A stretch of 64,000 nucleotides of DNA from Rhizomys pruinosus. Its lineage: Eukaryota > Chordata > Mammalia > Rodentia > Spalacidae. The DNA lies in the NCBI GenBank assembly GCA_009823505.1, contig VZQC01013826.1, forward strand, positions 287,509 to 351,508, in the 5' to 3' direction. This document shows, piece by piece, positions 45,690-56,397 of the stretch. The position numbers and the translations under genes were made by a program. Under the pieces are notes generated by a model. It saw nothing but the letters and a program-made list of their open reading frames with translations. It was not told the origin of the DNA and made no database searches. The stretch's first letter is position 1, and the number at the start of each line of letters is the position of its first letter.

Positions 45690-46985
45690 CACCCTTCTAA
45701 AATGTTCTCTTACTTACTGATTATGTTTATACAATGAGACATAAATAGAATTAATAAATAAATTTATCATCTGTTGTGAGCAGTTTTTCAATGGGGTATT
45801 AAACAATGTCTATCCTCTCATAAGTTTTTGATAATAATGTATGGTTTCATAAAAGTTAACAATAAAACAATTGCAATAATTAAGTTAAAGGTGGAATTTC
45901 CCAGAGTAGCTAAAACCATAATAATTTGATGAGTATAATCTGAATCAATAACATTTGGGCATACAAAACATTTTTATAGTTCAATTTGAATTACCTAATA
46001 TTAAACCAAAACATTTTTAAGATGTTCCTATATGTATGGGTGAATGATAAGCCAACTGAACCAATGACGTTAAAGCCATAATTTCTTGGAGTATCTGGAA
46101 ACAAACCATAATAAGAATTTGACTACCACCATCTGAATCAACAACATTTGGACAAACAAACACTTTTAATAGTCTGATTTGAATTACCTAAGATTAAAGC
46201 AAAATATTTTAAAGGGGTTCTCATAAGTTTGTACAGATTTTTATATTTTAGTACATCTAAAGTGATAGTACATTTCTCTATTATCTTAGGGCTAAATACA
46301 GAGCTGGCTTACCTCTTAACATTTTTAGGGAGTAGAAGGCTTAAGGGTGGTTCCTCTTCTCCTATAGTCTGAGGTAACAGCACAAGCAGGTAATTAGTGG
46401 AAAAAGTAGATATCTTTTAAACTGATTTTATCAAAAAATATTCATATCACAAGTAATAATAAATTCTTTTGGAAATATTATATTCCTTAGCTGTTCTCAG
46501 GGGCATAATTTTTTTTTATTATAGAATTGTTTTTGCCTTCCTCTTGATCTCTGAGTCAGGACTCAGCATGTCTCATGAGCATTTGGAAGACCTTTTGAGA
46601 TAAACAAGCTTGGGTCCAAAGTGGGAGGACCGACTTCCAAAGTCAGCGTCTCAGCTGAATCCAAATTTATTAATGTTCAAGAAAGGCATTTGCTTCTTTT
46701 TAAAATTGTTTGCATTATAAATATTTTGGTTTCAAGGTAAAGTAAGAATCATTATTCCAGATTCTGTTCAGTTTGTAGTGGTCATTTCTACAATCTTCAT
46801 ATTAGAATTGTATATAGCCATGCTTCAGCCCACACCCCAAGCACCTTGAAATGAAGTTCTTTCCCAGATATGGTTTCTCTATCACCGAAGAAGTCCCTCC
46901 TCTTGAAAGACAAAAAGAGACATGATTGTTTCCTCAGATTTTTCTAGGTCAGGATGGCTTGACCCTGTGAATTGAAAGTTATTTG
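45690..46985. other. AT-rich stretch inside provirus copy 1
   Basis: No pol motif is readable. An imperfect internal repeat is visible: segments near 45905-46040 and 46085-46215 share CATAATAA-like, ATCTGAATCAAYAACATTTGG and TTTGAATTACCTAA blocks. It may be a foreign insertion in the pol region. Confidence 0.45.
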
Positions 46986-46988
46986 GGC

Positions 46989-47348
46989 TCATAGCTTTCT
47001 CAGCAAGTATCTCAATAAAAACAAAAGGTATTGAGGGTGATATAGTAATTCATGAATCACTTTGTGGTGTCCTAGGTTGCACAATATGAACAGCCAAAAG
47101 GAGTGACTGGCTCTGTTACCTGTGGCCTCCACAATAGTATTATACCTTTGAGACAGAAGACACACAGGCTGATTCACCATCAAATATGTAGCCCCAGTGT
47201 CTACCACAAAGTTCATCTTGTCATTAGCACCATGGGGTCTGGTCTTTCTTGTCTTCTCATTATTCTCTATGGCAGCTCTTGAATCCCACCTTGCCCCTGT
47301 CCAGGTTGGTATCATCTTTGGGTCACTCAGCCTAGTTGCCCCCCCCAT
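46989..47348 (-). pseudogene. Protease remnant, copy 1
   Basis: The minus frame contains FVVDTGATYLMV, the active-site loop of a retroviral aspartic protease, in a 119-codon open stretch. Flanking sequence no longer forms a full enzyme. Confidence 0.75.
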
Positions 47349-47640
47349 CTTTGACAGATGATATGCTCATTTTCAGGTTGCTACATATATTCTTTATTCC
47401 TGTCCCCCCTACCAGGCAACAGGAGACAAACTGATCACATGCTACTTTGGCCTCTGACGGGGGTGCTTCCTACTGCCTGATTCCATGTCTGCTCTACTGT
47501 TGGTTTCAGCTTTGACAAGGGTGAGTCTCCCATTGGCGTCATCCTGAATGTCTCCCTGGACTGATCAATAGAGGTCATGTTTACCATCTGCTCATTCCCA
47601 GGGGCCCATGGGTCAAAGAGCTATATAAAGGTGTAATGCC

Positions 47641-47888
47641 GGGGCTGGAGAGACGGCCTAGCGGTTAAGAGTGCCGACTACTCTTACAGAGGACCCGGGT
47701 TCCATCCCCAGCACCCACATGGTGGCCGAGAACTGTCTGAAAGTCCAACTCCAGGAGAACTCCAGTTCCAGGGGAATCCGATGCCCTCTTCTGATCTCCG
47801 CGGCGTTGCACGACTCGGGTGCACAGACCTGCACGCAGACAGTACATTGATACACAAACAGAAATAAATAAAATTTAAAAAAAAATTT
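47641..47888 (+). mobile_element. B2 SINE, young
   Basis: Flanked by AAAGGTGTAATGCC at 47627-47640 and 47889-47902. Full length with the 17-bp internal duplication. Confidence 0.93.
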
Positions 47889-47902
47889 AAAGGTGTAATG
47901 CC

Positions 47903-49210
47903 TTATTCTGCCTCTCATACAATTTACTTGGACTCTCTTCAGGTCTCTAAACCATCACTGAGATTTTCCCCATGCTATTTATATGGGTTGCTCTGTAACA
48001 TTTAAATCTCAGTAGCCCTGTCTCATAATTAGAGATCCAGTAAAGGTCCTCTTCAGTGAACTTGGCTTGGGGGAAGCCAAGGCATTGTCAATATCAGCTG
48101 AGGCATGTTAACCCAGTTACTTTAAAGCTGTATTTTATCACTATTAACTAATATCAGAAGAAGCTTATGACAATCAGCCCACATAGGTTTGAATGATGAA
48201 TTGCTTTAAATCAGTCAGTGCCTAACTTTTTTTCTGAAAGAGAGCATATAGCTTTTCCAATTTAAAAGTCAGTAGTGGAGAAGGGCTGATAAACATAGGT
48301 GATCTGGACTGGCTGGTCATAAAAGGAGGGGGGTCCTTGGGCTTTCCTCAGGGTCTTTGTAAGGTACTTTGGAAGTTCCTATAGTAGGAAGAACTCTAAA
48401 CAAAATCACCACTGGTAAGTAGGGAGCCTCAGAAGTGGCTTCTAGTGAGGAGTTTCAGGTGACCTTGAGAGGGAACGAACCCCAGGGAGTGAGCATCTTC
48501 TGCCAAAGCCCTGGCTATAGCAGAGGCAGAAGATGTCAGTTCTGGTGAGACTGAAGCTCTAGCAGAAGCTGGTGTGTGTGGTGGGGGTAAGAGGTGAGTA
48601 CACAGGAACCTAAAATGGAGGATCTCTTCTCACTCCTAAGACAAAACGGGCTCTTCATAGTCTAGTTACATTTAGATGTTGACAAGTCTATAACCATTGT
48701 GGGCAAGAACAGACTATATCCTGCTATAGCAACTAATAAGAAAAACTTTCTGCAGTGCCCTGGGTCCCTGTTGAGCAGTTTTCAGTTATCTCCTTGTCCA
48801 GTTTAACAACCTGATTTCCTGAATATCCTTTCTTAAAATTCTTCATTATACATCAAGGGGAGTACATTTTACTGTGTGTCACACCCATCTCCTTCCTCTA
48901 GCAGATGGTAAGCACAGAGAAGGGAAAGGGAAGGAGTGAACTTTCACTTCATCCATCTGCAGTCACTCTCCTCTCAGAGATATTCCAGGAGCCTCTTAAC
49001 ATTGAAGAGACTGCACGATGCCCAGTCAGGATCTCTCAGAGGAGAATTTCCCTATGTCGTATGAGATTTGCTATGAACCTGTACATTGGGACTCAACATT
49101 TGCTTCATCCCTTGGAAGAAATGGAACTCGCCCACTGTCCTCATTTATACACACATACACAAAACGTCTCTAGATCACTATCCATTGATCAATCTCCAGA
49201 AGCCTATGTA
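47903..49210 (-). pseudogene. Decayed gag region, copy 1
   Basis: By position between protease and 5' LTR this is gag. It aligns with 57950-59640 of copy 2 (for example TCTGGTGAGRCT and the CTCAGAGATRTT block). No long frame remains. Confidence 0.45.
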
Positions 49211-49222
49211 GAACTGCATCTC

Positions 49223-49470
49223 GGGGGCTGGAGAGATAGCCTAGCGGTTAAGAGCGCCGACTGCTCTTGCAGAGGACCCGGGTTCGATCCCCAGCACCCA
49301 CATGGTGGCTAAGAACCGTCTGTAACTCCAATTCCAGGAGAACTCCAGTTCCAGGGGAATCCGAGACCATCTTCTGACCTCCGCAGCATTGCACGACACG
49401 GGTGCACAAACCTGCATGCAGACAACACATTCATACACATACAAAAATAAATAAAATAAAAAAAAAAAAA
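49223..49470 (+). mobile_element. B2 SINE, young
   Basis: Flanked by GAACTGCATCTC at 49211-49222 and 49471-49482. It has the 17-bp internal duplication and a long A tail. Confidence 0.93.
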
Positions 49471-49721
49471 GAACTGCATCTCTATCTCTTCCCCAGTGAG
49501 AGTACTTAGGAAGTTCCAGGACTTTGTTGATCAGGGCTTCCTTCCACTCTTCAGAGTAAGCAAAACCAAATTATGAAATTGAAGTACCAAACTGTACCTC
49601 GGTTCTTAACCAGTCTTGATGGCTGTTCCTTGAACTACTTCTTGTGCCAAATGAGTCTGTTGGGTTCATGAAGTCTGTGCCCCTAGCACTCTGAGAGGTT
49701 GAGTCTTGTATGTATCAAGCA

Positions 49722-49782
49722 GTCCAGAGGTATCCATATGAGTTACCACAGGGAGTGGTAACTCATATGGATACCTCTGGAC
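49722..49782. repeat. Perfect 28-bp inverted repeat with 5-nt loop
   Basis: Arms at 49722-49749 and 49755-49782 are exact reverse complements around the loop AGGGA. The corresponding place in copy 2 (about 59850-59890) has only a single, diverged arm. It lies within or next to the 5' LTR of copy 1. Confidence 0.97.
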
Positions 49783-49799
49783 AGATCAAAAACTGATAG

Positions 49800-49979
49800 C
49801 AAAGGAGATGCCATTCACATATCCAGTCTCTAGACAGAGCCCCCAGTGAAATGCAAGAGGCCATAAAAATGGCTGGAATGTGAGGGAGGGACATAGTGAG
49901 GGGGAAATAGTGAGGGCTATAACAGGAGATGTGCGGGAATGCACATACACACAGACATCATTCATACCTTATTCTATCA
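49800..49979 (-). repeat. Class I provirus copy 1, 5' LTR (part)
   Basis: It aligns with 60170-60270 almost base for base (CACATACACACAGACATCAT to TTCTATCA). The TG end on the minus strand is at 49979. The LTR appears to have lost an internal segment compared with copy 2. Confidence 0.7.
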
Positions 49980-50560
49980 CAGTGGGAGCCTTGGTTCTGC
50001 TCTGTCCAATGCTCGTACCCAGGCAAGTTCAGGAGCTGTAATACAGAAATACAATCTCCCAGGACTGATGACTAAGAGCTCACACAACAGTGATTGAGAG
50101 CTGCTTGCTTCAGCCCCAGGACATAAGCATGCTTCCCCAGCCAGGTCCACCGACCAGGATGGGAGAAGCCAGTGTTCCGCAAGCCCCTGCTACCTCCGGT
50201 GACCTCTCCTCAGCCACCAGGGCAATCAGAACCAGGATGAAGATCTGGGTTCTGCCCCTGGGGGCTTCCATGCTGACACCATCACACTCTGGCAAGAAAG
50301 AGGGATCTGGATAAGTATGATTCACGGGGAGCCACTAAGCAGAGGCCAAGAAGTGGGGGCCAAGTGTGCATACATGACTCAGGGACCAGCCACAGTTGTT
50401 CCAGATGCACTTTGCCACCAGACCTCTGCTCCTCTAGTGCTTGCTGTTAGTGCACACAGCTTCCACAAGGCCCAGTCACACATCATGTACAGTAGTGCTG
50501 TGTGTTCCCATTTAAAACAAATCTTTCTCATTATGCATATCTTGTTTTGGTTTGGTTTGG
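49980..50560. other. Right host flank of unit 1
   Basis: Homologous to 60271-60830. It holds a short minus-strand open frame (50325-50110) with a hydrophobic stretch (IFILVLIALVAEE) whose counterpart lies at 60516-60268. I do not recognise a product. Shared descent explains the similarity, and coding is not shown. Confidence 0.4.
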
Positions 50561-50564
50561 CTTG

Positions 50565-50863
50565 GATTCTTTTTAGCTGGTCTCATGGAGCCCAGGCTGG
50601 CCTTGACCTCATTATGTAGCCAAGGATGAATCCGAACCCTTGAATTTCCTTCCTCTATCTCCCATGTGCTGGGATTACATGATTCTGAGTTCTGGTTTGG
50701 CATTCGGTAAGGGATGAGAGTTCCCAGCATAAAGCTCTTGGGGAGGCTCAGCAAGTAAAAGAGCTCACTGCCAAGCCTGGTGACCTGAGGACAATCCTGA
50801 GGACCTGCATGGTGTAGATGAATCAGCTCTACAAGTTGTCCTCTGACCTCCACATGCACATGG

Positions 50864-50906
<43 letters not shown>

Positions 50907-51140
50907 ATATATGTGTGTGTGTGTGTGTGTGTGTATAATTAAGTAATAAAGTAATAATAAAATAAAAGAATTCCTAGCCAGTTCTGAATGGTAATAAAGG
51001 TCTGTAATCCCAGCTACTTAAGATGCAGAGGCAGAAGGATTGTCATTTCAAAGCCAGCCCAGGCTACAAAGTGAATTCAAGGCCATCCTAGGCAATATGT
51101 AGACACACACACCCCCACCCCCCACCCCCGTCTCCAATGA
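50565..51140. repeat. SINE and CA/TG cluster at the right end of unit 1
   Basis: A minus-strand B1-like piece (50570-50690), a B3-like piece (50735-50868), a CA then TG array (50868-50935) and a B1-like piece (50985-51110). Parts of this order recur in unit 2 at 61080-61550. Confidence 0.6.
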
Positions 51141-52679
51141 AAAGTGAAAAGAAGGAGGGCATGTAGCTGAGGAGTAGAGTGCACTGAGCATGTGCAGGGA
51201 CCTGGTCTCTATCTCCAGAACCACAGCAACACATATCAAATAGTCCCTGGCCGGGGAGGGAGGGGAGACTTCCTTCAAACCATGTGTGGTGTCCTGACCA
51301 GCTTCTTTTACCCACCCATGGAAAAGGAGGTGGTCCCAGAATCTTTGCCTCTTTCTACCTTTCCCAGAGTTTTGCCTCAGTCTATACCACTGTCTCCAAC
51401 CACATGCCAGGGGGCAGTTCCCCACTCTATCATGCCAGTCCTGAGACTTGATGCGGCCTTTGGATCCAAGGACCAATTCCACCCCTCCCTTATCTCTGAA
51501 AGGAGAAGTATACAAAGTCCACCAGGCTTCAGGCCCCTTGACCACCCTCCCCCTTTATCAAGGACCCCAGATTAGAGAAGTGCTTTGATCTATGCTAAGA
51601 GCCATCCCAAGAGGTACTTGACCCTGTGGAAGCCAGACCATTCCCAAGGCAACTGCACACTGAGAAGGACACGCACAGTGCCCCTGATGCCTTCTCTCAC
51701 CAGGTTCCCACCCTGTGCACCAGACAAGGAGCTTTCTGTGCTCGCGTAGGCCCAGGTGACCTCCACCCTCCCGAGGCCACACGCAGGGCTGTTCTCCACT
51801 CACCAATGTTACTATTCCAATCTCTCTTCCAACCACAGCATAGGGCCGAGTCCTGTCTTCTGCCTTTGTTTAGACAGGCCAAACTTCTGTCTGAGTAAAA
51901 TTTCCCCAACACTTTATCCTGAGGCTTGGTGAAGGTGTCCAGTCAGAGACAGACACATTTCTTGCATATGCAACACTCTGGTGCATGAAGACAAAGGCAT
52001 CCTGACCTGTTCTCCACATTTCTGCTTTGACCCACCTGACGGAGGAATCCTGTCTTTCCCAGGCATACTGTCTCCATAACTACTACAGCTCTGAAAGACA
52101 CCTAATGGCTGTCTTGGTTATTGAATGAGCCATGGAGGGTGCCACTAGGGTCTAGGAAGCTATCCCTCACAGATAAGAGGAGATGAATATATCCATCCAT
52201 CCTCCTCCTTGAAGACTCTTGTTTGAACAGGGCCTGCATGCCTGGCTTAAATGCCCCTCTCACAGGGAAGTGTAATGGGAATTGGGTCTTTCTTCACCCA
52301 TCTAGCTCCTGTTCAGAGACCATCACTGTTTCTAGTCACTGGGAGCTGCACTGCCCACAAGGCACCCTACCTGCTGGACGTGGCCTTTGGGTCATACTCC
52401 CTTAATGCTCCCTGGGAAAGGGCCAGCTGCTTCCTTCAAGAACTTGATGGATCTATGGCCCAGGTTATCAGTTCCCTTCAGCCTCAGAGACAGAGGATCA
52501 AGAGGAAACTAACACCATGGTGGGTAGTACACACCCACCCTGGTCGGCCCAAGACCCACTCCAGCCATTAATGGGGCAGTGTCAGGGCATCAGAGGTCCT
52601 AGTCATACCAGATGCATGTGTCTGTCCTGCTGAGGACAGTGACAAGAGGAAAGGGAGGACCCAAGCAGACACCTGTGAC
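51141..52679. other. Sequence between duplication units, nothing recognised
   Basis: Low-repeat sequence with several overlapping open frames up to 165 codons on both strands. No domain was recognised. It is not evident in the matching place after unit 2. Confidence 0.4.
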
Positions 52680-52980
52680 TCCGCCCCCTCCTTCCTGCTA
52701 CTGAAGATCTCTGACATTTGTGCACTCGCCCCTCTGATCCAGGAGCCCCTGGAACTAGATCAAGGACAAGCTTTTGGCCAAGACAACCTGCAGGACTATT
52801 ACATCATACTTTTTGGGCCATCTGGTCTACTCCTAGAAGACACAAGCCAAGCTGCTCCAGGGCCACACAAGAGTAAAGGTTATGATTCAGGCTCCTTCCA
52901 GAGGCCCTGGGGATGAATAGAGAAAGCTATACTGAGGGGTGGATGTGCCTTCCACAAACAGGACCTTTGAATTCAGTACT

Positions 52981-53110
52981 TGTGCTGGACAGCTTTAGTG
53001 TCAACATGATGAACTGTGACCCAGAAGATATGAGCCGAATAAACCCTTTCTTCCCCAAGTTGGTTTTAGTCAGAATGTTTTGTCATAGCAACTGAAGAGA
53101 AACTAGAACA
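52981..53110 (+). mobile_element. Short MaLR-like LTR with 5-bp target duplication
   Basis: A 130-bp element TGTGCTGGACAG to AACTAGAACA, containing GAGCCGAATAAACCC and ending GCAACTGAAGAGAAACTAGAACA-like as in ERVL-MaLR LTRs. It is flanked by GTACT at 52976-52980 and 53111-53115. Unit 1 has an uninterrupted sequence at this site, so it inserted after the duplication. It is much shorter than a normal LTR. Confidence 0.75.
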
Positions 53111-53158
53111 GTACTCAAAGAAGATTTGGCAAACCTGTGCACCATGCCCCCCATCTTT

Positions 53159-53397
53159 TTTTTTATTTTATTTATTTCTGTATGTGTATGAATGTACTGT
53201 CTGCATGCAAGTCTGTGCACTCGTATAGTGCAATGCCGCAGAGGTCAGAAGAGGGTCTCGGATTCCCCTGGAACTGGAGTTCTCCTGGAATTGGAGTTTC
53301 AGACGGTTCTCGGGCGCCATGTGGGTGCTGGGGATCGAACCCGGGTCCTCTGCAAGCGTGGTCGGCGCTCTTAACCGCTAGGCCATCTCTCCAGCCC
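53159..53397 (-). mobile_element. B2 SINE, young, minus strand
   Basis: Flanked by CATGCCCCCCATCTTT at 53143-53158 and 53398-53413. It carries the 17-bp internal duplication. Confidence 0.94.
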
Positions 53398-53831
53398 CAT
53401 GCCCCCCATCTTTAATTAGCAGATGGTCTCTGTCTTGCTGCCTGGCCCCACTGAACTAACGCTTCCCACCGAGCCCTTCTCACGCCTGTCCTGATCCTTT
53501 TACTCAGAAGTTCTTGCTCCCAGCAGGACACAACTTGCAAGGTGGTCCAAGGGAAGACTGCTGATTGGCCAGCTCTTGGCTGTTGCCCACCAATGAAAAG
53601 AGTCTTTGGAGCCCTGACCTCCAAAACTAGCCAGATACCAACTGGCCGGTGGCCCATGCCTGGAACCTCTGCACTTGAGAAGTAGAACAGGAAGATCACG
53701 AATTCTGAGTTATCCTCACTGACATAATGAGTTTAAGGTGAGCCTGGGCAACCTGTTATCCTGTCTCAAAAAACAAATGGTAAAAAACAGTCAGCAGTGT
53801 GAAGGGCAAACAAGAGGAAAGGCCGGAAGCA

Positions 53832-53908
53832 GGAGGGGGCGGGTCAGAGTGGCTTAAGGAGGGGGCGGGTCAGAGTGGCTTAAGTATGGGTGGGTCAGAG
53901 TGGCTTAA
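53832..53908. repeat. Three-unit 26-bp minisatellite
   Basis: Two identical 26-bp units (53832-53857 and 53858-53883) and a diverged third (53884-53908), each with GGGTCAGAGTGGCTTAA. Unit 1 has a single diverged equivalent near 38405-38450. Confidence 0.93.
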
Positions 53909-53929
53909 GGCCGACTTGATTCTGTGTGG

Positions 53930-54347
53930 GACCAGCATCTTGTCTCCAGAGCAGACTCATGTGTTCTAGGACTGCTTGCAGAGACGAAGGCTGCCCTAGG
54001 AACAGGACTCTAAAAGGCCAGGTTACATCCTGCACGCCTGGGTGGCAGAGTAGGTACTCTGGATAGAAAATGTCAATGTCCACCCAAGTCTTAGAAAAAG
54101 CTGTCTATTTGTACCAGTATATCCCTGAGAGATAATTCTCTAAACCCAGGCTTTGAACAAAGAAACTTTAATACTTTTTGCTCGATGTCTTATAGATAAC
54201 AGAATATATTTTGATTAGTATTTAGAAACATTGTGAAAGGATACAAAAATATCTGGCATGAGAGGGGAAGAGAAGATGATGAGGGTTTGAAGAGGAAACG
54301 GGCAGAAACTCAGGTAGACAGACATCATTCACACACATGCTATCTCA
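53930..54347 (-). repeat. Class I provirus copy 2, 3' LTR
   Basis: It aligns with 59990-60270. On the minus strand it begins TGAGATAGCATG, directly after the purine tract GGAGTTGGGGGAGGAA (54348-54363). The left end is approximate. Confidence 0.7.
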
Positions 54348-54419
54348 TTCCTCCCCCAACTCCTTTGATGCCCACATCCCTTCAATGGTCAAAGAGCACT
54401 GTCTTAGCTTGGGGGCCTG

Positions 54420-54560
54420 TATCATCAGAGGAACTACCATTTTCCTCTCAACCATGGCTAGTAAGGTCCCTGCAGTGTCATTGGTTATAATTTCAACAAC
54501 CACCTGAAATATGATCATAGCTTCAGCATACAGATGAGAGTAAAATATCCCCAAGATCCA
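54420..54560 (-). pseudogene. env transmembrane-subunit remnant, copy 2
   Basis: The minus frame holds VVEIITNDTAGTLLA, a heptad-type motif of class I env transmembrane subunits. The surroundings are frame-shifted. Confidence 0.6.
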
Positions 54561-55184
54561 TTCTCTGCTAAAGTGTCTTAGCCGTACGTGGTACTATGCA
54601 TCAGAGAGGCCTTCATCACTCTAATCACCTATTTTAAGGCCCACCATTTTCTCTGGGTCTCCCAGTCCTCATAGACCTCAATTCCCATATGTTATCCTCT
54701 AGCAAGTGGAAGCATAAAGAATGATGGATATATACCCCCAACTCACATGATCCTGACCAGTTAGGGGGAGGCAAAGAACAGTCTAAGCAGTGCTCTTGCA
54801 AACCCACTATTAACCCATCTGGGGCCTGACATTAGATGTTTATATGGACATTGTTTTACATCTTTTGGAGATAAGAGAAGCTAAACACATGGTTAGGGGG
54901 TTGGTTCAGAATGGTTTGGAGATCCTCACCTTTGGGTTTTCTGAGTAGGTGCATTATAATATCTTTGGTTCAGATATGTTAGGCTTCCTACATAAGTGTT
55001 AAATCATTGTCTTCATAAGGCAATGCAATTCTTCCCAATACTTAAGGTCTGAGGAAGCCAAACTCTGAGATCAGAACAGTTTCATTAAGGGGCTCTCCGT
55101 GGTCTGGTTCCCTGGCCCCCAGAGGCCATCGACTGTCCAGATTAGTTCTTTCACCAACATAACAAAAGAAAATATTTAGAGTAT

Positions 55185-55405
55185 GCTATAGGGCAGGAGA
55201 AATGGTTCAGTAGTTAAGAGCACTGGCTAGTTTTTCAGTGGACCCAGGTTTGGTTCCCAGCACCTACCTGTCCATTAACAACCATCTGTAACTCAGTTTC
55301 AGAGGATTTTATGACCTCTTCTGGCTGTCATGGGCATTGCATGCATGGGTGCACTGACATGCAGACAAAAACTCATACACATAAAAGAAAAACCAATAAA
55401 AAAAA
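55185..55405 (+). repeat. B2 SINE
   Basis: Head GGGCAGGAGAAATGGTTCAG, full body and an AATAAAAAAAAATA tail, inserted in the env remnant. Confidence 0.8.
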
Positions 55406-55454
55406 ATACATTAGGACCTTTCTGAAAAGGAGTATGCTATGTCTCAGCCAAAGT

Positions 55455-56261
55455 TCAAGTGCTCTCCCTGTCCTCATAAGAGGAATATAAAATCTCACGT
55501 GGCAAGGCTTTATGGGTAACAATGACTCTTCTGATGTAGAGTATAGTCCCAGGGTCACGGCCTCGCCCATCAATAAACAAACTCACATGATATCCCTTTC
55601 GCCATTTATCTTCTGTCGGTGTAAAAATAGTGAAATTAACAGGGTTACAAGTTCCTATTTGACAGTGTGAGTTGCCCACACCCTTCTGGAGGCGTGCTAT
55701 TTTATCATTATCCTGCCACGTGGCCCAGACCACACAAGACCAGTAGGGGCAGAAATAGTGCTCTCGGGAAGAGCACATTGAGTTTTTATGATTATATCTG
55801 GGGCACATGTACTTCTCATTGAACATATATTCCTGCTCCTATGATAAGCCTCCACAGTTAAGTTCAGGGGGATAATTATTGTTTATAGCTGCACACGCAT
55901 CAAAAATTAGAGATGCAGGTCGTTGGGGGTTAGTGAGTGCAGTTTTGCCAAGCAAGCTGCCTTTACTATGGGTACTTCGCACCTCCAGCCATTCCTCAGT
56001 GGAGGGAATTCGAGGGTCAAAACAGCTGATAAGATTGCCCTGTTGACATACAGAATAGGTTGTTTTGTTATGTTCACAAGTCCCAATGACCCTGCCTGGG
56101 CAGGAGAAATGGATGTAGTAAATTAAGGTCTTAACTACACCATGATCAAGTTGAGTGCTGGGAACACAGAGGTCACAAGGGAGCAGCTCTGGAACTACAA
56201 AAGAGGAGAAAATAAAGAGAAACGGATAACAAAATCTATGCACTCTACCCAGAAAAGCCAA
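55455..56261 (-). pseudogene. env surface-subunit remnant, copy 2
   Basis: Two open stretches in one minus frame (56261-55839 and 55826-55455), interrupted by a TAG at 55839-55841. It shows a hydrophobic leader (FCYPFLFIFSSFVV), PCDLC, NKTTYSVC, CPYWSC and CNPVNFTI, closely matching copy 1. The breaks in the two copies fall at different codons. It is part of an old animal retrovirus and is described only. Confidence 0.78.
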
Positions 56262-56269
56262 AGACGTGC

Positions 56270-56397
56270 TATCGGATTCCCCTGGAACTGGAGTTAAAGA
56301 CAGTTCTTAGCCGCCATGTGGGTGCTGGGGATGGAACCTGGATCCTCTGCAAGAGCAGTCGGAGCTCTTAACCACTAGGCCATCTCTCCAGCCCCCC
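56270..56397 (-). repeat. B2 SINE, truncated, at the env start of copy 2
   Basis: The minus strand gives a B2 head (GGGGCTGGAGAGATGGCCTA) and half the body, abutting the env remnant. It has no internal duplication. Confidence 0.85.

Larger units (their letters stand above)
38590..49979 (-). mobile_element. Decayed class I provirus (ERV3-like), copy 1
   Basis: A gamma-type endogenous retrovirus read on the minus strand: 5' LTR right end at 49979, protease near 47200, RNase H near 43360-44050, env 39530-41574, 3' LTR right end at 38881. All frames carry stops or gaps. At least five B2s, one B1 and a TTTA array have inserted. Similarity of the env surface and transmembrane motifs to ERV3/HERV-R is my recollection of the family pattern, not a search result. 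Confidence 0.75.
37540..51140. repeat. Segmental duplication, unit 1
   Basis: The left flank (about 37540-38440), the minus-strand provirus and the right flank (49980-51140) all have a diverged homologue, in the same order and direction, at 52680-61550. Both left flanks share GCCAATTGGCCAGCT-like and CCACCAATGA blocks. Both right flanks share CAGTGGGAGYCYTGGTTCTG and a distal CA array. Because host flanks on both sides of the provirus are shared, this is a tandem duplication of a segment that already held the provirus, not two independent insertions. The ends are approximate. Confidence 0.75.

Noticed and set aside
40411..49470. B2 heads with A and B boxes as tRNA genes
   Set aside because: They lack a complete cloverleaf and are followed by the B2 body and an A tail with target duplications, so they are SINEs.
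42187..49470. Regularly recurring similar blocks as a CRISPR-like array
   Set aside because: The blocks are whole B2 SINEs in mixed orientation at uneven spacing in mammalian DNA.
49650..49670. A primer-binding site for provirus copy 1
   Set aside because: A CCA-TG junction can be imagined near 49651, but the adjoining bases do not match any tRNA end convincingly in either copy.
51048..51912. Open frames of 70-165 codons between the duplication units
   Set aside because: Frames overlap on both strands, one runs into a CA-like repeat, and no domain is visible.
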